Below the pieces are notes generated by a model. It was not told where the DNA came from and did not search any database. It saw only the letters and a program-made list of their open reading frames with translations. Both the position numbers and the translations under genes were made by a program. Shown one piece after another: positions 52,239 through 59,399 of a stretch of DNA of 64,000 nt (positions are counted from its first letter, which is position 1; each line of letters begins with the position of its first letter). Origin of the DNA: JAEWWD01 sp964440115 (GTDB lineage: Bacteria > Bacillota > Clostridia > Christensenellales > CAG-138); the NCBI GenBank assembly GCA_964440115.1, contig CAYTPV010000004.1, positions 186,001 through 250,000 of the forward strand. The letters run 5' to 3'.

Positions 52239-53297
52239 ATGCCCGAAACAATGAAGGCACAGGTCGTCAAAGCGCCCTATCAAATGGAATACGTAGAAGT
52301 GCCCATACCCGAAATCAACGATGACGAAGCGCTCATTAAGGTTAAGGTTTGCGGCATCTGTGGTTCAGACTGGAGCATTTATACCGGCAAGTACGCTGCG
52401 GATAAGCTGCCCATGATTACGGGGCACGAGTTCTGGGGTGAGGTCGCCAAAGTCGGCAAAAATGCAAATGGACTCAAGGTTGGCGACCGCGTTGCGGTAG
52501 ACATCTGCCTGACCTGCGGTACGTGTTATTTCTGCCGCCGCGGAGACGGCCTCTTATGTGAGACCTTCACCCAGCTTGGCATCCACACCGACGGCGGATT
52601 TGCGGAATATGTCAAGGCCCCTTGGAAAAACTGTTACAAACTGCCCGATTCGATGGACGATTATACTGCAGCGTTTGTGGAACCCCTGACAGCGGTCATC
52701 CACGCTGCGCAGCGCATGGATGCCCCCATCGGCTCCAGCGTCGCAATCATTGGCTGCGGTCTTGGTATTCTGCATGCGGCTTTGGCCAAAGCGCGCGCCT
52801 GTGCTCCTGTCATCGTCATTGGCCGCGGCAAAGCGCGTCTCGAAGCAGCCAAGAAGATGGGCGCAGACTATGTGATCGACATCAATGAAACGCCCGACCC
52901 GGTGGCTGAAGTCATACGGCTGACCGGCGGTGTCGGTGTGGACTTCGTGATCGAATCTGTCGGCACGCCGGAAACTTACGAGCAGGCGTTCCAAATGCTT
53001 CGCCGAGGCGGCAAGATCGAAGCATTCGGCATAGTAGGCGAAGGCCAGACCATACCGCTTGAGCCCAAGGAGTTTGTTCTGGGCGAAAAAAAGGTCAGCG
53101 GTTCCTGCGCGGGCATCGGCAACAACTGGGGCGAGGCGATCACGCTATTGCAATACGGTATCATCAAGCCCGAAATTATGTACTCCATGGCCGTACCGCT
53201 TTCGGAGCTGGAAGATGCACTCAAAGAGATCCGCACAAACAAAAGCCTCGTCAAGGTGTTTGTCTGCCCGGAACTCAAGGAACGCGCATATTTTTAA
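52239..53297 (+). CDS. Zinc-dependent alcohol/polyol dehydrogenase
   Basis: A 352-residue medium-chain dehydrogenase, similar in family to the one at 40353 but with little local identity. Catalytic zinc: VCGICGSDW, GHEFWGE; structural zinc cysteines: CLTCGTCYFCRRGDGLLC; NAD site AIIGCGLGILHAALAK. It oxidises a secondary alcohol of a polyol or sugar. It starts 13 bp after the isomerase gene with AAGGAGG. Confidence 0.87.
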   Translation: MPETMKAQVVKAPYQMEYVEVPIPEINDDEALIKVKVCGICGSDWSIYTGKYAADKLPMITGHEFWGEVAKVGKNANGLKVGDRVAVDICLTCGTCYFCRRGDGLLCETFTQLGIHTDGGFAEYVKAPWKNCYKLPDSMDDYTAAFVEPLTAVIHAAQRMDAPIGSSVAIIGCGLGILHAALAKARACAPVIVIGRGKARLEAAKKMGADYVIDINETPDPVAEVIRLTGGVGVDFVIESVGTPETYEQAFQMLRRGGKIEAFGIVGEGQTIPLEPKEFVLGEKKVSGSCAGIGNNWGEAITLLQYGIIKPEIMYSMAVPLSELEDALKEIRTNKSLVKVFVCPELKERAYF

Positions 53298-53331
53298 TCC
53301 TGGCTTCCTAATGCCCCTATATATTTTTACA

Positions 53332-53369
53332 CTGATGGCCGCTTGCCAATTCGGGCGGGCGGCCATCAG
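53332..53369 (+). terminator. Intra-operon hairpin between dehydrogenase and kinase genes
   Basis: Perfect 11-bp GC-rich stem (53332-53342 with 53359-53369), 16-base loop, no T-tract. Likely an mRNA-stability or attenuation element splitting the operon in two. Confidence 0.55.
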
Positions 53370-53406
53370 AAATATGCGGGTGCGGGCCGCGCTCGAAGGA
53401 GTAACC

Positions 53407-54348
53407 ATGATACTGACCGTCACACTCAATCCCGCGATGGATCTGCTTTTGTTTGTGGACTCCTTCGCATTCAATACGACCAATCGCGCCATTCGGACGG
53501 AGCGTTGCATCGGCGGAAAGGGTACTCATATTTCCTACAACCTCGCCGACCTTGGCGTTGCCAATATTGCAACCGGCATCGCCATGGGGCGCACCGGAGA
53601 AGAACTTATTTATACGCTCGAACAGGCTGGTGTCGCCTGCCGATTTTATAGGCAGGAGAGTGGGGAGACGCGCACAAACTACGCGCTGATTGATGGCGAA
53701 AAAAACTGCACGCTCATTTCCACCAAAGGGCCGGAGCTCAAAGAAGAAACGCTCGACTCGTTCCTGACAATTTACCGGGAACTGCTTTCCTGCGTTACAT
53801 TTGTTGTCATTTCCGGAGACGCATCGAATTTTACTGATAGCAAGGGAGTGTCCCTCCAGGCTGCGCTGTTTGATGCCGCAAAGCAGAGCGGTGTGAAGGT
53901 GCTGCTTGACGCAAGCGGGAAAAGTCTGGAGGAATGCGTCAAGCGGTTCCCCTACCTCATCAAGCCTAACGTGCATGAGCTTGCGGAGCTGACAAAGCTG
54001 CCCGTCAATACGGAAAGGGAGATCATCGCCGCAATCGAAAGCCTCAGTCCGTATCGTATTTCCGTTATCGCGGTTTCCATGGGCGGAGAAGGCAGCATCG
54101 TACGCTATGGGGCGCATTATTATAAGGTAAGCGCGGCCAAAGTGGAAGTACAGAACACCATCGGTTGCGGGGATGCGTACCTTTCCGGATTCCTTTACGG
54201 CATGCAGAACGGCATGACGCCGGAAGAAACGCTTCGGTTCGCAGCGGCCTGCGGCGGGGCGGAAGCGGAAAGCGAGCGCACGGTGGGGTTAAATAAGGCA
54301 CGCGTATTTGAACTGATAGATACCATTAATGTACAAAAGGTGGTTTAG
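53407..54348 (+). CDS. PfkB-family hexose kinase (1-phosphofructokinase/tagatose-6-phosphate kinase-like)
   Basis: A 313-residue kinase. MILTVTLNPAMDLLLFV and IGGKGTHISYNLADLG match the FruK/LacC branch, which phosphorylates ketose phosphates to bisphosphates. The anion hole and catalytic Asp are in NTIGCGDAYLSGF (GAGD-type with Cys). The GGKG motif continues THIS where FruK has NVA, so substrate preference may differ. The start at 53407 (AAGGAG upstream) is clear; the upstream frame overlaps the dehydrogenase and is not coding. The aldolase follows after 3 bp. Confidence 0.85.
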   Translation: MILTVTLNPAMDLLLFVDSFAFNTTNRAIRTERCIGGKGTHISYNLADLGVANIATGIAMGRTGEELIYTLEQAGVACRFYRQESGETRTNYALIDGEKNCTLISTKGPELKEETLDSFLTIYRELLSCVTFVVISGDASNFTDSKGVSLQAALFDAAKQSGVKVLLDASGKSLEECVKRFPYLIKPNVHELAELTKLPVNTEREIIAAIESLSPYRISVIAVSMGGEGSIVRYGAHYYKVSAAKVEVQNTIGCGDAYLSGFLYGMQNGMTPEETLRFAAACGGAEAESERTVGLNKARVFELIDTINVQKVV

Positions 54349-54351
54349 GAT

Positions 54352-54948
54352 ATGCAATACATGGCAGAACGCAAAAAACTATTAGAAATGACAACCGATC
54401 TTTGGGAGCGCAGGCTCACCAACGCCGCGGGCGGTAATTTGGCTATGCGCGTGGATGAGAACCGGATGCTTGTGACACCTTCCATGATGAGCGAAATCAA
54501 GCATTGCCGCTTTGGTTTAGAGGAGCCATTACTAATGGATCTTGACTGCAACATCTTGGAAGGAACCGGTGCAACCTCGCGCGAGAGTCGCATGCACGCA
54601 CTGATATTAAAAAACATTCCGGAAGTGAATGGCTCCATACATGCTCACCCGTTTTATACCATGGTGTTCGTCGCGGCCTGCAAGCCCGTGCCGCAAATGA
54701 CCGAAGCGACGCTAAAAATGGGAGAAACCGGCCTTGTGCATCAGGCAAAAGCATTCAGCATTGAGCTTGCGGAAAGCGCGTACGAGTATTTCGAGCCCCG
54801 CAGAGAACAACTAAAAAGGACGGGCCTTTGCGCGTTGCTGCCCTACCATGGCACCATCGCGGTGGGAAAAAGCATTGAGCAGGCATTCAGCGTTGTGGAG
54901 CGCGTGGAAGCGGACGCAGTGTGCCACTTGCTTGGCAAGCTGATATAA
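54352..54948 (+). CDS. Class II aldolase/adducin-family aldolase (fuculose/rhamnulose-1-phosphate aldolase-like)
   Basis: A 198-residue zinc aldolase. TNAAGGNLAMRV is the phosphate-binding start, the acid/base Glu is in SRESRMHALIL, and zinc ligands are the two His of SIHAHPFY and the His in PYHGT. Relatives cleave ketose-1-phosphates to DHAP and an aldehyde or act on ribulose-5-phosphate. With a rhamnulokinase-like enzyme next, cleavage of a ketose-1-phosphate is the natural reading; the aldehyde product depends on the unknown sugar. Confidence 0.85.
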   Translation: MQYMAERKKLLEMTTDLWERRLTNAAGGNLAMRVDENRMLVTPSMMSEIKHCRFGLEEPLLMDLDCNILEGTGATSRESRMHALILKNIPEVNGSIHAHPFYTMVFVAACKPVPQMTEATLKMGETGLVHQAKAFSIELAESAYEYFEPRREQLKRTGLCALLPYHGTIAVGKSIEQAFSVVERVEADAVCHLLGKLI

Positions 54949-54959
54949 GGGTGCGTGCC

Positions 54960-56450
54960 ATGAAGACGCGTACCGTAATCCCCTGCGATATCGGCGCTTC
55001 TGGCGGCAAGCTGTTTCTGGCATCTTACGACGGGGAACGGCTGACGCTTGAAGAGCTGCATCGCTTTATCAATAAGCCCATATCGGTGAACGGCGCGCTC
55101 TACTGGGACATCCTGCACGTTTACGACGAATTGCAGCAAGGGCTTTTAAAGGCCCGCGCTTGTGGCGCATCCTCGTTAGGCATCGACTCGATGAGCAACG
55201 ATTATATACTGTTGGATAAGACAGGCGCCCTCCTTGAGCTGCCGCGCACCTACCGCGATCCGCGGACATTAGGTATGGTGGAGCGCATGGAACAATATAT
55301 CTCCGCAAAGGAGCTCTACCGGCTTACGGGGCTGCAGTTTAACCGCATGAATACGCTCTACCAGTGGCTGCACATGTGCTGTGACCGGCCGGAAGTATTG
55401 TCCGTAGCGAAGAGCGCGCTGTTTTTGCCGGATGCGCTTAACTTTTTCCTTACCGGTGAAATGCGCACGGAATATACGCTGGCAAGCGTTTCACAGGCGT
55501 ACGCGCCAAAAGAAAAGGCTTGGGCGTATCCGTTGCTACATAAAATCGGATTCCCGGTGGATTTGCTCCAGCCCATCGTGCCTTCGGGCACTCGAATCGG
55601 GCATTTGAAGCAGCCGGGGGAGGAGCTGCCGGTGTTCACGGTTGGCGGGCATGATACTGCCTCCGCCGTTGCCGCGGTTCCGGGAAGAGCCGGACGCTTT
55701 GCCTACATCAGCAGCGGCACATGGTCCATTGTGGGAACGGAGTGCGAAAGCCCGCTGATCAACGCCCGCTCATTCTATCACGGCCTTGCCAACGAGGGCG
55801 GCGTCATGGATACTATCCGCCTCCTAAAAAACGTGATGGGGCTTTGGATCATTCAGGAATGCAGGCGCTGCTGGGCTGAGCGGGGCGAACACTATACCTA
55901 CGCGGAACTTGCTGCATTGGCGCAACAGGCGCCCGCCTGCGGCGCGGTATTCGACCCGGACGACGAGTGCTTCTACCAGCCTTCTGATATGCCCGCGCGC
56001 ATCCGGGAATATGTCACTGCACGCAAAATGAAGCCGCCGGAAACGGTAGGAGAAATTACACGGTGCGTATTCGAAAGCCTGGCGTGCAAGTACCGCTATG
56101 TGCTTGAATCGCTGGAGTTCGCTTTAGGAGAAGCGCTGCCCGTTATACACATCGTGGGCGGCGGTTCAAGCAACGGTATGCTCAATCAATTGACCGCCTC
56201 CATAACAAAAAGACCCGTATACGCGGGCCCGGTGGAAGCGACGGCGCTGGGCAATTCGCTCATGCAGTTAGTTGGACTCGGCGAGTTATCTTCCTTACAG
56301 GAGGCCAGGGAGTTGATCGCGCGCTCCTTCCAGTTGGAAGAGTATATGCCCGAATGCAATCCCTATTATGAAGAACAGTATGCCCGGTTCCTCAATATCA
56401 CGGCCTTAAAGGCTACCGCACCCAAAGGACTGACTGAAGACTTTTTTTAA
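54960..56450 (+). CDS. Rhamnulokinase-like FGGY kinase
   Basis: A 496-residue sugar kinase: CDIGASGGKLFLASYDG is the RhaB-type phosphate loop (DxGASSGR in RhaB), followed by GIDSMSNDYILLD, LFLPDALNFFLTG, TVGGHDTASAVAAVPG with the catalytic Asp, ISSGTWSIVGTE and HIVGGGSSNGMLNQLTA. The match to RhaB is good, but there is no rhamnose isomerase gene here, so another deoxy- or branched ketose is possible. The ATG at 54960 has AAGGGTG upstream and lies 11 bp after the aldolase stop. Last gene of the operon. Confidence 0.86.
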   Translation: MKTRTVIPCDIGASGGKLFLASYDGERLTLEELHRFINKPISVNGALYWDILHVYDELQQGLLKARACGASSLGIDSMSNDYILLDKTGALLELPRTYRDPRTLGMVERMEQYISAKELYRLTGLQFNRMNTLYQWLHMCCDRPEVLSVAKSALFLPDALNFFLTGEMRTEYTLASVSQAYAPKEKAWAYPLLHKIGFPVDLLQPIVPSGTRIGHLKQPGEELPVFTVGGHDTASAVAAVPGRAGRFAYISSGTWSIVGTECESPLINARSFYHGLANEGGVMDTIRLLKNVMGLWIIQECRRCWAERGEHYTYAELAALAQQAPACGAVFDPDDECFYQPSDMPARIREYVTARKMKPPETVGEITRCVFESLACKYRYVLESLEFALGEALPVIHIVGGGSSNGMLNQLTASITKRPVYAGPVEATALGNSLMQLVGLGELSSLQEARELIARSFQLEEYMPECNPYYEEQYARFLNITALKATAPKGLTEDFF

Positions 56451-56460
56451 TTGGTCATTC

Positions 56461-56492
56461 ACAAAGAGGGCGAAAACATCCGCCCTCTTTGT
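56461..56492 (+). terminator. Terminator of the OYE-kinase operon
   Basis: Perfect 12-bp stem (56461-56472 with 56481-56492), loop AAAACATC, 10 bp after the kinase stop. The right arm ends CTTTGT; no longer T-tract follows. Confidence 0.75.
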
Positions 56493-56720
56493 ATGTTGGC
56501 TTACTCCTGCTCGGAACGAGTATTCCTTCCGTTACAGCCACCCGGTAAGCGGTTCGTCATACAAGGTGATGGCGGTGGGCTGTTCTTTTGGGAATACGCT
56601 CATATCGGCTGCCACCTTGGCAAGTGCGTCGCACTTACAAGTCCTAAACATCTAGTTTTTATGCGGTTAGTTTTTATGCGGTTGGGTTTTTAAGTGAGTT
56701 TTTGGCAATCTCCAAGCACG
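56493..56720. other. Non-coding region between the sugar operon and the tRNA scar
   Basis: No gene recognised. Its right part has a tandem 15-bp duplication. A possible frame here has no family resemblance and no ribosome binding site. Confidence 0.4.
56653..56682 (+). repeat. Tandem 15-bp direct repeat
   Basis: TAGTTTTTATGCGGT occurs twice head to tail (56653-56667, 56668-56682), followed by a degenerate third part GGGTTTTTAAG, about 70 bp from the tRNA scar. Confidence 0.75.
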
Positions 56721-56748
56721 AAAAAGGCCCCTAAATTAGGGGCTTTTT
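56721..56748 (-). terminator. Terminator directly behind the tRNA-Ser 3' end
   Basis: GCCCCTAA and TTAGGGGC (56727-56734, 56736-56743) with A5/T5 flanks, only 8 bases after the encoded CCA. It is the ordinary tRNA terminator, marking this side as native chromosome. Confidence 0.8.
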
Positions 56749-56751
56749 CCT

Positions 56752-56810
56752 TGGCGGAGAGAAAGGGATTCGAACCCTTGTTACCATTTCTGGTAAACAC
56801 GATTTCCAGT
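56752..56810 (-). tRNA. Displaced 3' half of tRNA-Ser(GGA); candidate attachment site
   Basis: On the minus strand this 59-bp piece runs from the anticodon loop (CTGGAAA, anticodon GGA) through the 3' anticodon strand TCGTG, a long class II variable arm (TTACC / GGTAA stem), an intact T arm (AAGGG, TTCGAAT, CCCTT), acceptor strand TCTCTCC, discriminator G and CCA. The 5' half is absent: bases beyond 56810 do not pair with TCGTG, and no D arm or 5' acceptor strand follows. This is not a functional gene. It has the form left when an element integrates at the 3' half of a tRNA gene. Confidence 0.88.
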
Positions 56811-56893
56811 GTAAGTATACATTCTCATATATTTTCATGCATTTCTTATTTGCTACTGAAACATATAGATAAATAGGGCATCTTTAGGCAAAA

Positions 56894-56967
56894 GATATCA
56901 ATGTGATATCACATTGATATCACGTAGATATCTAACATAACTGACGATTTGTTAGAAAAGTGTTAGA
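56894..56967 (+). repeat. 11-bp-phased direct repeats and 28-bp palindrome (putative integrase arm sites)
   Basis: GATATCA/T occurs four times at 56894, 56905, 56916 and 56927, each 11 bp apart. The first 28 bases (56894-56921) also make a perfect palindrome. TCTAACA follows at 56931, and TGTTAGA at 56950 and 56961, again 11 bp apart. Spacing equal to one DNA turn puts the copies on one face of the helix, as in recombination-directionality or integrase arm sites, or a multi-copy operator. Confidence 0.8.
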
Positions 56968-57229
56968 TAGACTGCCTAAAATTTTCCGAGTATCACACTT
57001 TTGTGTATAAACATAAGCAAGCTACTCAACTTTCACAACTATCACGCACTCAGTCTAAATCAGCTATTCTAATGGCACAGACAGATGTAAATATGGTAAA
57101 ATGCTATTATAAGGTATTTTTCTGCTGCGGCAAAGGAATGGGACGGGGCTTCTTCCTAAGAATGTTTCCATCATTGTTATGGTAAAGACCGTTATCAACT
57201 TGGTAGATTAGTTCGATAAGTGAGGAACT
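56968..57229. other. AT-rich spacer before the DUF192 gene
   Basis: About 260 bp of AT-rich sequence with no supported gene, no terminator and no clear promoter. Confidence 0.4.
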
Positions 57230-57565
57230 ATGCGAAAAGCAACTTGCGAGGGGCGTATCCTTTGGGATTCTGTCGAAACAGCGAACAATTTTTATGCAAG
57301 GTTCAAAGGCCTGATGGGACGGAAATGCCTTGCGAAAAATGAGGCGATGTTGATCACTGCATGCAATCAGGTGCATACGTTTAACATGCACTTTACGATC
57401 GACGTGATCTACCTGGATAAAAGCATGCGGGTGGTCCGAATAGATACCATTCCGCCCCGGAAAATCGGGCCGTATATAAAGACCGCGGCTTCTGTATTAG
57501 AAGCTGCGGAAGGCACAGCGTCATCGCTTGATATCAGGCTGGGTAATGAGCTTACTTTCATATAG
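57230..57565 (+). CDS. DUF192 family protein
   Basis: A 111-residue DUF192 protein. RFKGLMGRKCLAKNEAML and VHTFNMHFTIDVIYLDKSMRVV are the family's two signature blocks, and the end AASVLEAAEGTA is also typical. No signal peptide is present, although many homologues are exported. The biochemical role is not established; DUF192 genes are commonly found beside Flp/Tad pilus loci, as here. GAGGAACT precedes the ATG. A terminator follows at 57656. Confidence 0.87.
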   Translation: MRKATCEGRILWDSVETANNFYARFKGLMGRKCLAKNEAMLITACNQVHTFNMHFTIDVIYLDKSMRVVRIDTIPPRKIGPYIKTAASVLEAAEGTASSLDIRLGNELTFI

Positions 57566-57655
57566 GGAAGGATCATGTCTTCGATGTTGTCGCAGACGAT
57601 ACATCGCTCGGTGCGTCTATAAAAAACGAGGTCCAAGACAATATGAGCATCTGAT

Positions 57656-57681
57656 AAGCTGCGGGAGTCCGCGGCTTTTTT
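57656..57681 (+). terminator. Terminator after the DUF192 gene
   Basis: 9-bp stem (57656-57664 with 57669-57677, one T-G pair), tetraloop GAGT, followed by T6. Confidence 0.8.
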
Positions 57682-58025
57682 AGTACCCTGAAATTTGACG
57701 ATCTGTAACCTCCGTTTTTCTATAGGATGTCCCGCGCATATCTACTGTTTTCATGTCTATTTATAGCCCTTTTCAATATTTCGGCACAATAACCGGAAAT
57801 AACACTAAATAACTCGTTGACTAAGTATTACCAGATACTAGAATAAGTCTTAGCGAATAAGACAATAATTAGAACGATCCCCGTGTATATTTATAAAGCT
57901 TACAAATGAAGCGTTTTCCCTAGCGCTCATCGCTGTGATTAAAATGCACGCATCATACCTTCTCTTTGCTTTGTGAAAGAAAAGTTCGAATGTCTTTGCG
58001 GACATCGATGTATCGGAGGAAACGG
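57682..58025. other. AT-rich region upstream of the Tad locus
   Basis: No gene recognised. Contains one plausible promoter (57817-57844). Short frames on the minus strand overlap the prepilin peptidase start and are not coding. Confidence 0.4.
57817..57844 (+). promoter_or_regulatory. Candidate promoter of the Tad operon
   Basis: TTGACT (57817-57822), 16-base spacer, TAGAAT (57839-57844), about 180 bp before the prepilin peptidase start. Confidence 0.5.
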
Positions 58026-58673
58026 ATGCTCGTTTATGCAGTATTGTCTGCCGCAGCAGGCGGCGCATTGGCTGAGATCATGCGGCGCTTTACCCTCTGC
58101 CTCATAAAAAACCGTACCGGAGAAATCACGCAAAAGAAGTATATAAACGGAAAACTCTCACCTGTATTGTGGATTTTTATAGGTTTTTTTTTATGCGGCG
58201 TCACGGCTCTTTTAACGCCGGATGACAAGATTAGCGGGGTTGCCGCGATGGCAATGGTTCTGGTTCTTCTCTGCATTGCTGCCGTGGATTTAGATATCAG
58301 GAAAATTCCAAACGAAACGCTTTTGGCGCTTATCGGAATAAAGCTTATCCAACTTCTGGTATATTTTGACGGAAATGCGGCAATAAATTCGCTGATCGGC
58401 TTTGCCTTGGGTTCTGTTTTGTTTTTCGTCCCGGGGCTCTTTCAGACGGGAATTGGAACGGGGGATATGAAACTGATCGCCGTAATGGGTTTCTGCCTTG
58501 GCGCAGTCGGCCTGCTGCAGACACTTGCGGTAATGGGGATCGTGTTGGGGAGTTACGCGCTGGTTCTAGCTGTCAAGAAAAAAGGCGGGCTGAAATCCGC
58601 GGCGGCGATGGGACCTCCGCTTGCGCTGGGAATGTTTTTGACGCTGCTGTTCCCATTGACGCAAATTCTTTGA
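58026..58673 (+). CDS. cpaA: Prepilin peptidase CpaA/TadV (A24 family)
   Basis: A 215-residue aspartic membrane protease that removes the leader of Flp prepilin and TadE/G pseudopilins. About six membrane segments. The two catalytic aspartates are in AAVDLDIRKIPNE and GTGDMKLIAVMG, the standard A24 motifs. It lacks the N-terminal methylase domain, as is normal for CpaA/TadV. The ATG at 58026, preceded by GGAGG, is preferred to an in-frame start 60 bases upstream. Confidence 0.87.
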   Translation: MLVYAVLSAAAGGALAEIMRRFTLCLIKNRTGEITQKKYINGKLSPVLWIFIGFFLCGVTALLTPDDKISGVAAMAMVLVLLCIAAVDLDIRKIPNETLLALIGIKLIQLLVYFDGNAAINSLIGFALGSVLFFVPGLFQTGIGTGDMKLIAVMGFCLGAVGLLQTLAVMGIVLGSYALVLAVKKKGGLKSAAAMGPPLALGMFLTLLFPLTQIL

Positions 58674-58728
58674 ATGCATCCGATAGAGTTATCGGTGCGC
58701 AATAAAAAACAGTATGGAGGGGAAAAAC

Positions 58729-58884
58729 ATGTTGAAAAGGATCTGGGAAAACGAAGACGGCCAGGCAATGGTCGAGTATGGGCTGATTATCGCTTTGATT
58801 GCAATTGCTGTAATTCTTACAGTGACGGCAGTCGGCACTAAACTTGATGCTTTATTTGGTAAAGTCAGGGATAATCTGGATTAA
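58729..58884 (+). CDS. flp: Flp-type pilin (major pilus subunit)
   Basis: A 51-residue protein, MLKRIWENEDGQAMVEYG at its start. The Flp processing site is plain: a short charged leader ending in Gly11, then QAMVEYGLI with the conserved Glu at +5 and Tyr at +6, followed by a 20-residue hydrophobic helix and a short polar tail. After cleavage by CpaA it would assemble into the type IVb pilus. TATGGAGGGG precedes the ATG. It lies 55 bp after cpaA and is followed by a hairpin, consistent with high expression. Confidence 0.92.
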   Translation: MLKRIWENEDGQAMVEYGLIIALIAIAVILTVTAVGTKLDALFGKVRDNLD

Positions 58885-58900
58885 TTTAAAAGTCAGCTAA

Positions 58901-58929
58901 CGCAGCCCGCTGATCTGCAGCGGGCTGCG
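58901..58929 (+). terminator. Hairpin after the flp gene
   Basis: Perfect 12-bp GC-rich stem (58901-58912 with 58918-58929), loop ATCTG, no T-tract, 16 bp after the flp stop. Probably a partial terminator or RNA stabiliser that raises pilin over assembly-protein expression. Confidence 0.65.
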
Positions 58930-58960
58930 GACCATTAAATTCAAAAGGGATGATATTGCT

Positions 58961-59389
58961 ATGAAAAGATCGTTCCTGAAAAATACAAAGTTCAATAATG
59001 AGCACGGACAATCCCTCGTCGAAACCGCCCTTACGCTTCCGATCTTCATACTTGTCCTTTGCGGAATACTCGACTTCGGCTGGCTGTTCACGAACCAACT
59101 GATGATTAATAACTCCAGCAGAGAGGCAGCGAGGGCGGGCATAGTGAACTATGAGGAAAACAATGCTGCATACCAGACGCTCGTCATCAACAAAGCAAAA
59201 GAAATGATATTCTTCGGCAGTACGTCTGACCCAAACGTATTTAATGTTACCGTCACTGTAAATGCGGACGAAACTGACGTTACGGTTCTTGTTAAAAAAG
59301 CTGTCCCCGTTCTAACGCCGATCGTCGGCGCGTTTTATGAAAACAATCAGGCAGAGCTCACATCAACCACCACCATGCGCATCGGATAG
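58961..59389 (+). CDS. tadE: TadE-family pseudopilin
   Basis: A 142-residue minor pilin-like protein. The leader MKRSFLKNTKFNNEHG ends at the processing site G/QSLVETALTLP (Glu at +5), followed by a long hydrophobic helix and an extracytoplasmic domain; NSSREAARAG is the conserved TadE sequence. TadE proteins are needed for Flp pilus assembly and are matured by the prepilin peptidase. It is separated from flp by the hairpin. Confidence 0.87.
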   Translation: MKRSFLKNTKFNNEHGQSLVETALTLPIFILVLCGILDFGWLFTNQLMINNSSREAARAGIVNYEENNAAYQTLVINKAKEMIFFGSTSDPNVFNVTVTVNADETDVTVLVKKAVPVLTPIVGAFYENNQAELTSTTTMRIG

Positions 59390-59399
59390 GAGATTGGAG

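Noticed and set aside
53059..53406. N-terminal extension of the PfkB kinase overlapping the dehydrogenase gene
   Set aside because: It lies out of frame inside the dehydrogenase, is arginine- and serine-rich, and the kinase core starts exactly at the ATG at 53407.
56451..56693. 80-codon frame after the rhamnulokinase-like gene
   Set aside because: It begins on the kinase terminator, has no ribosome binding site and includes the 15-bp tandem repeat; no family resemblance.
56752..56920. Complete tRNA-Ser gene
   Set aside because: Only the anticodon loop to CCA part is present; the flank does not complete the anticodon stem, and no D arm or 5' acceptor strand is found.
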